Positions 9,028-16,819 of a stretch of 64,000 bases of DNA are shown here, piece by piece (position 1 is the stretch's first letter; each line of letters begins with the position of its first letter). The DNA comes from an uncultured Flavobacteriaceae bacterium. GTDB taxonomy: Bacteria > Bacteroidota > Bacteroidia > Flavobacteriales > Flavobacteriaceae. The DNA lies in the NCBI GenBank assembly GCA_947502635.1, contig CANNAN010000016.1, positions 1-64,000 of the forward strand. Reading direction: 5' to 3'. The notes under the pieces were generated by a model. The model had not been told where the DNA came from. It saw only the letters and a program-made list of their open reading frames with translations, and ran no database searches. Both the position numbers and the translations under genes were made by a program.

Positions 9028-9684
9028 TTAAGGAGACAATCGGTCAATTTTCCAATTGTAATCTGCCTGAAGTGAAAATCTGATTCTATCATGTAGCCTA
9101 TTGGGGCGGCCTTGCCAAAATTCTATTTCTGAAGGTTTTACAATATAACCTCCCCAATGAGTTGGCCTTGGTATTTCTTTTCCTTCAAATTCTTTTTCTA
9201 ATTCTAAAAGCTTTTTTTCTATGGTATCCCTGTTTTCAATAACGTCACTTTGTTTTGAAACTAAAGCACCTAATTGACTTCCCCTAGGTCTAGACTCAAA
9301 ATAGCCATCACTTAAATTCTTAGCAATTTTTTCTGCTTTTCCTTTTATAATAATTTGACGTTCTGCTCCGTGCCAAAAAAAAGATAGACATACTTTTGGA
9401 TTTTGAGCAATTGCTTTTCCTTTTTCACTGTTATAATTTGTATAAAAAATAAATCCTTCATAAGTAAAACGCTTAAGAAGCACCACTCTATTTTTAGGGA
9501 ATCCATCCAATCCAATTGTAGAAACTGTCATGGCATTCGTTTCGTCTTCAGCGAAAAATTTATCCACTTCATAAAACCACTTTTGGAATAACTCCATAGG
9601 GTTTTCAGGCACATTTTTTAAAAGTAATTCGTGCTTTTCATAAGATTTTCTATAATTACTTAAATCCTTTTCCATAGGATACAA
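9028..9684 (-). CDS. pdxH: Pyridoxamine/pyridoxine 5'-phosphate oxidase
   Basis: The 218-residue length fits this FMN enzyme of vitamin B6 metabolism, which oxidises pyridoxamine or pyridoxine phosphate to pyridoxal phosphate. Family motifs are present: NAMTVSTIGLDGFPKNRVVLLK (FMN-binding start), FYTNYNSEKGKAI, the SRPRGSQLGAL block, and the C-terminal WGGYIVKPSEIEFWQGRPNRLHDR signature, which is nearly invariant in PdxH. Two in-frame ATGs lie close together (MYPMEKD); the second, which gives MEKDLSNYRKSY, is equally plausible as the true start. The enzyme is cytosolic. No partner genes are adjacent. Confidence 0.95.
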   Translation of the reverse strand: MYPMEKDLSNYRKSYEKHELLLKNVPENPMELFQKWFYEVDKFFAEDETNAMTVSTIGLDGFPKNRVVLLKRFTYEGFIFYTNYNSEKGKAIAQNPKVCLSFFWHGAERQIIIKGKAEKIAKNLSDGYFESRPRGSQLGALVSKQSDVIENRDTIEKKLLELEKEFEGKEIPRPTHWGGYIVKPSEIEFWQGRPNRLHDRIRFSLQADYNWKIDRLSP

Positions 9685-9690
9685 AATAAC

Positions 9691-9740
9691 AAAATAATGC
9701 TTTCCTAAACATTAAAATTTCGCAAAACATTGTAAATTAG
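9691..9740 (+). repeat. Upstream repeat shared by the two small paralogues (copy 1; copy 2 at 10357-10406)
   Basis: Both small paralogous genes are preceded by a conserved block of about 50 bp starting AAAATAATG and ending in ATTAAAATTTC...TTGTAAATT. Within the last 30 bp, 26 positions match. The TTG and TAAATTAG/TAAATTCG parts may be promoter elements. The block shows that the gene was duplicated with its control region. Confidence 0.65.
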
Positions 9741-9760
9741 CTTTAACTCTCAAATCAATT

Positions 9761-10189
9761 ATGAACACTATGAAATTTGAAAACTCTCATTTGAGCAAAA
9801 CAATAAGCCATTACAAACTAGAAATGCCATTTGGAATTTTTTACCTCTGCGAAAAATTCATAATATCAGAACTATACGCTGGTATTCATTTAGATTGGAA
9901 CAAAATTCAAGAAGCTGCTAAAGATGTTTTAAACTTTTATAATAAAGGTGACAAATTGGGTTATATATCCAATAGAATTAATTCTTATTCTGTAGATCCG
10001 CAAGTTTGGACCAAAGCTGAAAAATATAACAAAAACAATTTGGTAGTAGGCGGTGCCATTGTATATTACAATGACATGATGTATAAGAATGCTTCTTTAG
10101 AAAAAAGGTTTTCAAAAATTAAAGTTCTTCCTTGTTTATCCTTAGAAGAAGCTATAAATTGGGTTCTCAACTTGGAAACAATAAAATAA
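9761..10189 (+). CDS. Small conserved protein, possible STAS/SpoIIAA-like fold (paralogue 1)
   Basis: The 142-residue protein has no signal peptide or membrane segment. The likely start is ATG 9761 or the in-frame ATG at 9770 (MKFENSHLSK), which aligns with the paralogue. Visible blocks are YKLEMPFGIFYLCEKFIISEL, then SNRINSYSVDPQVW, IVYYNDMMYKNASLEKRF and LSLEEAINWVL. The alternation of short strands and helices, with a conserved YISNR-x-YSxDP centre, resembles single-domain STAS/SpoIIAA-like proteins, but I do not recognise it firmly. The function is unknown. The second copy lies 238 bp downstream in the same orientation, and the two are clearly homologous over their full length. Confidence 0.7.
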   Translation: MNTMKFENSHLSKTISHYKLEMPFGIFYLCEKFIISELYAGIHLDWNKIQEAAKDVLNFYNKGDKLGYISNRINSYSVDPQVWTKAEKYNKNNLVVGGAIVYYNDMMYKNASLEKRFSKIKVLPCLSLEEAINWVLNLETIK

Positions 10190-10427
10190 GTTCAAAATTC
10201 TCCAATTTTTCTTGATCACAAACTTTTGCACAAAAATAGCACCTAAATAACGGTGATAGTTATACAAAATTGAGATTCTTCAACTTAAAAACTTCACTCT
10301 TTTTCATAAGATGACACTTACTCGAATTATTATACATGGATTACAAAAAAAATAAGAAAATAATGTTTTTGTAAGTATTAAAATTTCATAAAACGTTGTA
10401 AATTCGTACCGCCCTAAATTGCCCTTT

Positions 10428-10838
10428 ATGAAATTTGAAAATTCTACCTACAGTAGTACTTTAAAATATTACAAACTAGAGTTACCTTTTGGAAATTTTT
10501 ACTTTTGCGAAAAGCTTATAATATCAGAATTACATACTGGTTTACACTTAGATTGGTGTAAAGTTGAGTTATTAGTCAAAGAGATTATAGATTTTTATGG
10601 TAACAATGCCCAATTGGACTTTATATCTAATCGAGTAAATTCATATTCACTCGATCCACAAAGTTGGATTAAAATTGAACAATATAACATAATTAAAAGT
10701 AGTGTCATCGTGTATTACAACCACATGATGTATATGAATGCTACTTTAGAAAAAAGATTTTCTAGAATTAAAATTCATCCTTGTTTATCTTTAGATGAAG
10801 CTATGGAATGGATTCAAAAACTGGAAAAAGCAGATTAG
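10428..10838 (+). CDS. Small conserved protein, possible STAS/SpoIIAA-like fold (paralogue 2)
   Basis: A 136-residue paralogue of the previous gene. I chose ATG 10428 (MKFENSTYSS) because it aligns with the first copy; an in-frame TTG lies 9 bp upstream. Shared blocks are YKLELPFGNFYFCEKLIISEL, YNHMMYMNATLEKRFSRIK and LSLDEAMEWIQKL. The stop codon (10836-10838) overlaps the stop codon of the convergent rnz gene, with no terminator between them. Codons differ widely between copies while the protein pattern is kept, so both copies appear to be under selection. The function is not known. Confidence 0.7.
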   Translation: MKFENSTYSSTLKYYKLELPFGNFYFCEKLIISELHTGLHLDWCKVELLVKEIIDFYGNNAQLDFISNRVNSYSLDPQSWIKIEQYNIIKSSVIVYYNHMMYMNATLEKRFSRIKIHPCLSLDEAMEWIQKLEKAD

Positions 10839-11740
10839 AACTCAAACATTTTACCGTCTTCACATAATTCTACATTATTAAAAACTTCTTGTGCTTCTTC
10901 TTTAAAAGCACTTAAGCCTTCATAGCGCGTTGAATAATGACCAAGTAACAATGTGCCTGCATTTGCTAATTTCGCTATTGTAGCTGCTTCCTTTGCAGTT
11001 GAATGCTTTGTCTTAGGGCCTAAATGAGCATGTTTTTCCAGAAAAGTAGATTCATGATATAATACGTCTACATTTTTTATAATAGGTACAATATCTTCTT
11101 TATACATTGTATCACTACAAAATGCATAACTTTTTGGTTTTAATCCAGCTTTAGTAACCGATTCATTTTTTATGCGTTCACCATCTTCATTTATAACATC
11201 AAAACCTTGTGTTAATTTCCGATAATAAGCAATATTGATATTAGCCGCTTCAACCGCACCAATATTTAACTTACGATCACCTTTCTTTTCTTTAAATAGA
11301 AATCCATTAGTATAAATTCTATGATTTAACGGCACTGTATGTACTTCAACTTTTTCGTCTTCAAAAATTAATTCCGATTCATTTGAAGTAAGTTCATGAA
11401 ATATAAGATTATAATTAGTCCAAGAATCGGCTAACTTCATTTGTAGTGTAACAACTTCTTTAATACCTTTTGGTCCGTAAATGTGTAAATCTGTTTCTCT
11501 GGTAAGCAGTCTAAAAGTTGATATTAAACCAACCAATCCGAAAAAATGATCCCCATGTAAATGCGATATAAATATATGTTTAATACGATTAAACTTTATT
11601 TTATGCTTACGAAGTTGTACTTGAGTACCTTCCCCACAATCAATTAAAAACATGTGGTTATTAATCTCTAATACTTGAGATGTGGTATTATTTAGTGTTC
11701 TAGGGGTAGCACTATAGCAACCTAAAATTTTTAGCTTCAT
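10835..11740 (-). CDS. rnz: Ribonuclease Z (tRNA 3'-end processing)
   Basis: A 301-residue metallo-beta-lactamase-fold endonuclease that removes the 3' trailer of tRNA precursors. The zinc motif HLHGDH is at residues 60-65, with a second histidine set in VPLNHRIYTNGFLF, an aspartate in AFCSDTMY, and a late histidine in LLLGHYSTRY. The segment VLYHESTFLEKHAHLGPKTKHSTA is typical of the short RNase Z form. It is the last gene of the pyrR-pyrB operon: its start is 1 bp from the DUF3291 gene and its stop overlaps that of the convergent small gene. Confidence 0.95.
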   Translation of the reverse strand: MKLKILGCYSATPRTLNNTTSQVLEINNHMFLIDCGEGTQVQLRKHKIKFNRIKHIFISHLHGDHFFGLVGLISTFRLLTRETDLHIYGPKGIKEVVTLQMKLADSWTNYNLIFHELTSNESELIFEDEKVEVHTVPLNHRIYTNGFLFKEKKGDRKLNIGAVEAANINIAYYRKLTQGFDVINEDGERIKNESVTKAGLKPKSYAFCSDTMYKEDIVPIIKNVDVLYHESTFLEKHAHLGPKTKHSTAKEAATIAKLANAGTLLLGHYSTRYEGLSAFKEEAQEVFNNVELCEDGKMFEF

Positions 11741-11741
11741 A

Positions 11742-12212
11742 TTACAAAAGAGGTTTGTAATTTAATGAAGCTGAAGCTGTAAATTTACTTTTAAAACTAA
11801 AAGCATAAGGTGTTTCTCCATGCTTATTCAAGTAATCCAGTCTATTTTTAGCATCTAGAAAATTTGGTTCATAACCTTTAGGAACATACCAAAATGCCAT
11901 ATGCATCATTTTTATTTTACTAAACCATTCTTTTTTACGTTTAAAAACTTCTATATGTCCTGATTTATATGTGTAATTAAATAATGCTTCCAAATTTTTC
12001 CAAACAGACATATTAATAAGCAACGTGTCGTCTTGAAAAACCTGAGCTCCCAAATCCTTATCTTCGTCTTTTAAACGCCATATAAAATCTTCACTTTCAT
12101 CAGCCAAAGCATTAATCCTATCCAAGTTATTTACAAAATCCTGCATTATTGGATCATCCAATGGAGCCAACCTTTTTGCAATGTTTATCTGCGCCAAATG
12201 AAATGCTTCCAT
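11742..12212 (-). CDS. DUF3291 domain protein
   Basis: The 156-residue protein starts MEAFHLAQINIAKRLAPLDD and has the blocks FIWRLKDED, LINMSVWKNLEALFNYTYKSGH and KIMMHMAFWYVPKGY, as in the DUF3291 family (dimeric alpha/beta-barrel-like proteins of unknown function). There is no signal peptide and no membrane segment. It sits 1 bp from each neighbour (the STAS-like gene upstream and rnz downstream), so it must be translated from the same operon transcript. Nothing in the sequence indicates a substrate. Confidence 0.85.
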   Translation of the reverse strand: MEAFHLAQINIAKRLAPLDDPIMQDFVNNLDRINALADESEDFIWRLKDEDKDLGAQVFQDDTLLINMSVWKNLEALFNYTYKSGHIEVFKRKKEWFSKIKMMHMAFWYVPKGYEPNFLDAKNRLDYLNKHGETPYAFSFKSKFTASASLNYKPLL

Positions 12213-12213
12213 A

Positions 12214-12546
12214 TTAAAGTCCTAAATCTCTTTCCATTTCTTCCATCTCAATAATATCATAGGCTTCCTGTAGCGTCGGTACAACTACAATTTCGTCAGG
12301 AATACTCTCTAAATTAATATTATTTGAAACAACGACAAAGGATTGCTTTGATGCACGATGGGTATTTGATACGTCAAGAAATTCGACAATATCTTGTAAA
12401 CCCAATTTATCGAAAACTGTTAAAACAACAATAATATTATTGTTTTTAAATTTTGGATATAAAGCCTGTAATTTCTTAACTAATTCTATAACCGTGGCCT
12501 TTTCTTGTGTGATTATAGAAGTGTTTCCGTTTTGGTCTAAAATCAT
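12214..12546 (-). CDS. Small STAS-like protein in the pyrB-rnz operon
   Basis: The 110-residue protein has the pattern of a single alpha/beta domain: strands in IIVVLTVF, QSFVVVSN and DEIVVVPT, and helices in VIELVKKLQALY and TLQEAYDIIEMEEME. That fits a STAS-type (anti-sigma-factor-antagonist-like) fold. There are no metal-binding histidine motifs, so it is not itself a ribonuclease Z, although proteins at this location are at risk of that name through their neighbour. It lies 3 bp after pyrB and 1 bp before the DUF3291 gene. The role is unknown; tight coupling suggests a conserved accessory of the operon. Confidence 0.7.
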   Translation of the reverse strand: MILDQNGNTSIITQEKATVIELVKKLQALYPKFKNNNIIVVLTVFDKLGLQDIVEFLDVSNTHRASKQSFVVVSNNINLESIPDEIVVVPTLQEAYDIIEMEEMERDLGL

Positions 12547-12549
12547 AAT

Positions 12550-13479
12550 TTACTGTTTTATTTTGGATGCTAGTAAATATATAGCTGCCATTCTTATAGC
12601 GACACCGTTTTGAACCTGGTCTAAAATAATTGATTGTTTTGAATCGGCAACATCGCTGGTAATTTCCACGCCCCTATTAATAGGACCTGGATGCATGATC
12701 GTAATTTCTTTATCTAATGAATCTAGTAATTCTCTGTTAACACCAAATTGCTGTGTATACTCTCTGGTTGATGGAAAATAGCTAATATCCATACGTTCAT
12801 TTTGCACACGTAACATATTTGCTACATCACACCAATTTAGTGCTTTACGTAGATTTGTTTCAACTTTTACTCCAAGCTTATCTATGTACTTTGGTAGTAA
12901 CGTTTTAGGTCCACAAACCATAACTTGAGCACCCTGAAGTTGTAATGCGAATATATTTGAAAGTGCTACACGACTATGAAGAATATCTCCAACAATAACA
13001 ACTTTCTTTCCTTTTACATCTCCTAACTTCTCTCTTATAGAATACGAATCTAAAAGAGCTTGCGTTGGATGTTCGTGAGCACCATCACCTGCATTTATAA
13101 TACTAGCATTAATATGCTTTGATAAAAATACGCCAGCTCCTGGGTTTGGATGCCTCATCACTACCATATCTACTTTCATAGATAAGATATTATTAACAGT
13201 ATCTATTAAGGTTTCTCCTTTTTTGACTGATGATTGTCCAGACGAAAAATTAATAACATCTGCAGAAAGCCTTTTTTCTGCTAATTCAAATGATAATTTT
13301 GTCCTTGTTGAATTTTCGAAGAAAAGGTTAGCAATGGTAATATCTCTAAGCGAAGGTACTTTTTTAATCGGTCTATTAATAACTTCTTTAAAATGATCAG
13401 CAGTTTCAAAAATAAGTTGGATATCTTGTTTGTTAAGATACTTAATTCCTAATAAGTGATTGACACTTAATTCGCTCAT
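12550..13479 (-). CDS. pyrB: Aspartate carbamoyltransferase catalytic subunit
   Basis: A 309-residue catalytic chain that joins carbamoyl phosphate and aspartate in the second step of pyrimidine synthesis. The carbamoyl-phosphate-binding motif FENSTRT is at residues 54-60, followed by SVKKGETL, GDGAHEHPTQALLD, and the aspartate-binding HPGPINRGVEI near the C terminus. Length and motifs are those of a complete enzyme. It follows pyrR by 67 bp and is followed after 3 bp by the STAS-like gene. No regulatory subunit gene (pyrI) is adjacent, so control probably acts through pyrR or elsewhere. Confidence 0.97.
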   Translation of the reverse strand: MSELSVNHLLGIKYLNKQDIQLIFETADHFKEVINRPIKKVPSLRDITIANLFFENSTRTKLSFELAEKRLSADVINFSSGQSSVKKGETLIDTVNNILSMKVDMVVMRHPNPGAGVFLSKHINASIINAGDGAHEHPTQALLDSYSIREKLGDVKGKKVVIVGDILHSRVALSNIFALQLQGAQVMVCGPKTLLPKYIDKLGVKVETNLRKALNWCDVANMLRVQNERMDISYFPSTREYTQQFGVNRELLDSLDKEITIMHPGPINRGVEITSDVADSKQSIILDQVQNGVAIRMAAIYLLASKIKQ

Positions 13480-13546
13480 ATTATTTGGTATTCGGTTTGC
13501 AATTTTCTATTGCCTGTTGTTTTCCTTCTAGCTTACAGCTAAATTA

Positions 13547-14086
13547 TTATTTATCAATTAAATAAACGGAATCTTCATTATCATGCTCCTCCCAGTTTAC
13601 TTTTACTTTTTCATTATTTATAACATCTACTTGTCTACCCCTATAATCTGGTTGTATTGGTAAATGTCTACTAAAACGTCTGTCTATTAACGTTAATAAT
13701 TCTATCTCGTTTGGTCTTCCAAAAGATTGAATTGCAGTTAAAGCGGCTCTAATACTGCGCCCAGTATATAAAACATCATCAATAAAAACAATATTCTTAT
13801 CCTCTACTAAAAAATTAAGTTTAGTCGTATTAGCCTCGAGCGTTTTTTCGCCTCTACGAAAATCATCTCTATAGAATGTAATATCTAGATGCCCTAATTG
13901 AATATTCTTAATCTTGTAATCCGCTTCCAATATTTTTGCTAATCTATCAGCCAAAAATACACCACGTGGTTGTAAACCAATTAAAACGGTATTAGAAAAA
14001 TCGTTGTGTTTTTCAATAAGTTGACAAGCCAATCGATGAAGAATGATGTTTACCTCTTTTGCGTTAAGTAAAACTTTTTGACTCAT
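13547..14086 (-). CDS. pyrR: PyrR: pyrimidine operon regulator / uracil phosphoribosyltransferase
   Basis: A 179-residue type I phosphoribosyltransferase. The PRPP-binding motif VFIDDVLYTGRSIRAAL is at about residues 100-116, and the GLQPRGVFLADRLA and DITFYRDDFRRG blocks are those of PyrR. In Firmicutes PyrR binds leader RNA to attenuate pyr operons and also makes UMP from uracil. Here it is the first gene of the operon. The probable promoter leaves a leader of only about 20 nt, too short for the known PyrR attenuator, so either the protein acts mainly as an enzyme or control works differently (inference). Confidence 0.93.
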   Translation of the reverse strand: MSQKVLLNAKEVNIILHRLACQLIEKHNDFSNTVLIGLQPRGVFLADRLAKILEADYKIKNIQLGHLDITFYRDDFRRGEKTLEANTTKLNFLVEDKNIVFIDDVLYTGRSIRAALTAIQSFGRPNEIELLTLIDRRFSRHLPIQPDYRGRQVDVINNEKVKVNWEEHDNEDSVYLIDK

Positions 14087-14096
14087 ATTATACTAT

Positions 14097-14122
14097 CCAA
14101 ACGTGTTTGGAGTGCAAAGGTA
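14097..14122 (-). promoter_or_regulatory. pyrR operon promoter (-7 element) with a palindrome at the expected transcript start
   Basis: On the minus strand TACCTTTG (14115-14122) matches the Bacteroidota -7 box TAnnTTTG. No clear TTG lies at the right distance for -33. The palindrome CCAAAC-GT-GTTTGG (14097-14110) spans the expected start site, about 20 nt before the pyrR ATG. Confidence 0.6.
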
Positions 14123-14553
14123 ATGCAAAATTTTAGAAGTATAAACATAAAATTAGTACTTATATAATTCAACATATAGCTATAAATAATAAAGAGTGGT
14201 CAACTACTCAAAAACTTTAGACAATTTACGTCACCTATTATTTAGCAATAAAATAACAATTAAACAATCCTAATTTGGATTAGTGAAAATAACAATAAAT
14301 ATTTTCCTGAGGAACTTGTTTTAATTTTTAGTTTTAATCAAATAGCCTCCAATGAATAACATATTAAAATCAAATAAACGCCACATTCTTTTGTTCTTTT
14401 AAATCTTATCCATAATAAATGAATGAAAATTATTAATGAGAATAAGATATCTGTTTTTTTTGTTTTTGTAAAAAAATAAAACTAGATTCGTGAAGAAATA
14501 TCTCTCATTAAGACAAGTTAATTTCTGTCTTTCTCAAAAATATGTATTAATTA
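14123..14553. other. Long A+T-rich intergenic region between pyrR and the PLD cluster
   Basis: There are about 480 bp between the divergent pyrR operon and the PLD gene. No ORF with coding character, tRNA or repeat was found. It must hold the promoter of the PLD cluster, but I see no convincing TTG-N19-TAnnTTTG pair on the plus strand. Confidence 0.5.
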
Positions 14554-14580
14554 TTTAATAGCTCTAATAAAGCTATTAAA
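14554..14580 (+). promoter_or_regulatory. Perfect 10-bp stem-loop in the leader of the PLD cluster
   Basis: TTTAATAGCT (14554-14563) and AGCTATTAAA (14571-14580) form a hairpin with a 7-nt loop that ends 21 bp before the PLD gene ATG. No T-run follows, so it is not a terminator. It could be an operator or a 5' mRNA structure. Confidence 0.5.
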
Positions 14581-14601
14581 TCTAACCAATAAATTGAACA
14601 T

Positions 14602-16209
14602 ATGAGATTAAAAAATCAAGTAAATGGTGTTTCATTGCATGTCATTTCAGGAACCCACGTTGTACTACTTTGTTTAGATGTAAATGAAACCGCTAGAAAA
14701 GAATTATTAGGTTTTTTACTTAAACGTAAAGAAATTAACTCTGGAAAATTAACATCTCTAAAAGGGTTTAAAGAATTTAAAGAAAAAGGCAATAAAAATG
14801 ATGAGGCCCTAATTCAAGCATTTCTTTGGGGAGATTATACAGCAGAGCCTAATACGAAATATGAGTATTCTGCAACTCCTGTTTATGGAACTCCTGAAAA
14901 CAGAAAAAGCGGTGATGAAATAAAAGTAGAGATTACTACCGAAAACCCAAATTCAGGCACGCATGGTGTTTTTTTCAACCGAGGCACTGTAGGACAAGCT
15001 TATGCTAGAAAATTCGACAATAAAAATCCTGAAAAAGTTCCAAATAATGAAGCTTACAAATGGCTCTCCCGAGGTTTAGAAGAAGCGATGTTAGCCTTTA
15101 TTTCTGAAGCTAAGGGAAAGGATTATGCATTACGTGTTGCTGCTTATGAATTTGATCATGTACCAGTTATTCAAGCTTTATATGATGCTTCAGAAAGAGG
15201 TGCTGATGTAAAAATTATATACGACAGGTCTAAAGTTGGTCCTTGGGAAAGTACAGATAAAGCCATAGCCAATGTTCCTGGTGTTGAAAAGCTCATGATT
15301 CCAAGAACTGCAAATTCATCTATAAAACATAATAAATATATTGTACTCCTACATAAAGGAAAACCTATAGAAGTATGGATGGGCTCTACCAATTTTACAA
15401 AAGGTGGCATTTTTGGACAATCAAATGTTGGTCATATAGTAAGAGATGAAACCGTTGCGGAAGCATATTTCGAATATTGGACACGGCTTTCTGAAAATCC
15501 TCAAATGAAAGAAATACGCCCTTTAAATGAAGATCATACACCAACTCCTAAAGAAGGTGTTCAAAAAGGAATTACTCCTATTTTTAGCCCTAGACCAGAT
15601 TTAAGTGTCTTGGATTGGTATGGAAAACAAATTGAAAATGCAAAACAATCTATTGGGTTTACTGCTGCTTTTGGGGTGAATCAAGATTTTGCAGATATCA
15701 TGAGTAAAGAAGACCAGTCGCTTCGATACATTTTATTAGAACATGAAGGGAATACTTTTGATGACTTCAAAGACACCCCTAACAATAGAATTGCTTTAGG
15801 CGCTACACTTAATGAACAAGAAATAGAAGAAGAAGGCTTAAAAAATTGGGAAGCTGAACATCTCACTGGCTTAAACGATCATGTTAAATATTTACATACA
15901 AAATATCTTTTCATAGATCCTCTTACAGATGATCCAATACTTATTACTGGATCTGCTAACTTTTCAAAAGCTTCTACACAGAACAATGATGAAAATATGA
16001 TTATTATTCGAGGGAACACTAATGTAGTAGACATATATCTTACAGAATTTACGCGTTTGTTCAGTCATTATGAATTCCGTGATCAAATGGCTAGCCATGG
16101 ATTGGACGAAGTTTATTTTAGTGATTATCTGGCTACAGATAATTCCTGGACTAATATTTATTTCAAAAAAGGAACGCAACATTATATGGAACGTGAACTT
16201 TTTAGTTAA
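14602..16209 (+). CDS. Phospholipase-D-like (HKD superfamily) protein, cytosolic
   Basis: The 535-residue protein has two PLD catalytic half-sites. The first is HNK at 243-245 with GSTNFT about 20 residues later; its usual acidic residue after HxK is missing. The second is complete: H432-x-K434-x4-D439, followed by TGSANFS. The first 150 residues form an N-terminal region of unknown type. No signal peptide or membrane segment is present, so it acts inside the cell or leaves by an unseen route. HKD enzymes cut phosphodiester bonds in lipids or nucleic acids; the substrate cannot be told here. It is the first gene of a rightward cluster with a GMC oxidoreductase and a ferritin-like protein, 52 bp before the next gene. 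Confidence 0.85.
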   Translation: MRLKNQVNGVSLHVISGTHVVLLCLDVNETARKELLGFLLKRKEINSGKLTSLKGFKEFKEKGNKNDEALIQAFLWGDYTAEPNTKYEYSATPVYGTPENRKSGDEIKVEITTENPNSGTHGVFFNRGTVGQAYARKFDNKNPEKVPNNEAYKWLSRGLEEAMLAFISEAKGKDYALRVAAYEFDHVPVIQALYDASERGADVKIIYDRSKVGPWESTDKAIANVPGVEKLMIPRTANSSIKHNKYIVLLHKGKPIEVWMGSTNFTKGGIFGQSNVGHIVRDETVAEAYFEYWTRLSENPQMKEIRPLNEDHTPTPKEGVQKGITPIFSPRPDLSVLDWYGKQIENAKQSIGFTAAFGVNQDFADIMSKEDQSLRYILLEHEGNTFDDFKDTPNNRIALGATLNEQEIEEEGLKNWEAEHLTGLNDHVKYLHTKYLFIDPLTDDPILITGSANFSKASTQNNDENMIIIRGNTNVVDIYLTEFTRLFSHYEFRDQMASHGLDEVYFSDYLATDNSWTNIYFKKGTQHYMERELFS

Positions 16210-16261
16210 TAAAAAACTTTCAAAAAACACATATAATTAATCTTTTAAACACACATACTTT

Positions 16262-16819
16262 ATGAATAAAGAACTCACTTGTGTTGGAGGTCCTGTTTGC
16301 AATGAAAAACTTTCAGCTGGTTTAATTTTTGCAGAAGGTCAAAATCTTACACATCAAAATAAAGAAGCCTTATGGGAAATCTTTGAAGCAATTGGGCGTA
16401 ATTGGTCTAATACCATTTATAATTCTAATAATCAGAGAAGCTCATGGTATGAAATGCTAAAAGCAAAAACCGAAAATGCACCTAATTATACAGGAGAATA
16501 TGTCAATGCTATTTATGTAATCAATGAGCTAAAAGCAATATATGGCATTGGAGGTGCTTATAAAAAATTATTTTTTGAAAGTGGCATAGATAATAGTGCA
16601 CCGCCAACTAACAGATTAGCGCATTGCAAAATATATGTCGTTAATGAATTTATCCGAATGCAAATTACTGCTGGTGGATTTAAGAGTTGGGGAACTAAAT
16701 ATGGTGGAGAACAAGCAAAAAACTATCATGGATTCTTGGGAGGAACACGATACAATCGTGTTTCCAAAGTCCGCGCTTATGATCCAGATGCTACTAATTT
16801 AAAAGCTGACCAAGAATGA
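16262..16819 (+). CDS. Unknown protein coupled to the GMC oxidoreductase
   Basis: This 185-residue protein is not one I recognise. It has no signal peptide or Tat motif and no membrane segment. Notable blocks are YVNAIYVINELKAIYGIGG, LAHCKIYVVNEFIRMQITAGG, WGTKYGGEQAKNYHGFLGG and RYNRVSKVRAYDPDA. Its stop codon overlaps the start of the GMC gene (ATGA, 16816-16819), so the two are translationally coupled and probably form a complex. Some GMC-type dehydrogenases work with a small partner subunit encoded just upstream. That makes a partner or maturation role attractive, but it is inference from position only. Confidence 0.75.
   Translation: MNKELTCVGGPVCNEKLSAGLIFAEGQNLTHQNKEALWEIFEAIGRNWSNTIYNSNNQRSSWYEMLKAKTENAPNYTGEYVNAIYVINELKAIYGIGGAYKKLFFESGIDNSAPPTNRLAHCKIYVVNEFIRMQITAGGFKSWGTKYGGEQAKNYHGFLGGTRYNRVSKVRAYDPDATNLKADQE

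Noticed and set aside
12214-12546. Second ribonuclease Z or a fragment of it
   Set aside because: It has no HxHxDH motif and no similarity to the real rnz two genes downstream.
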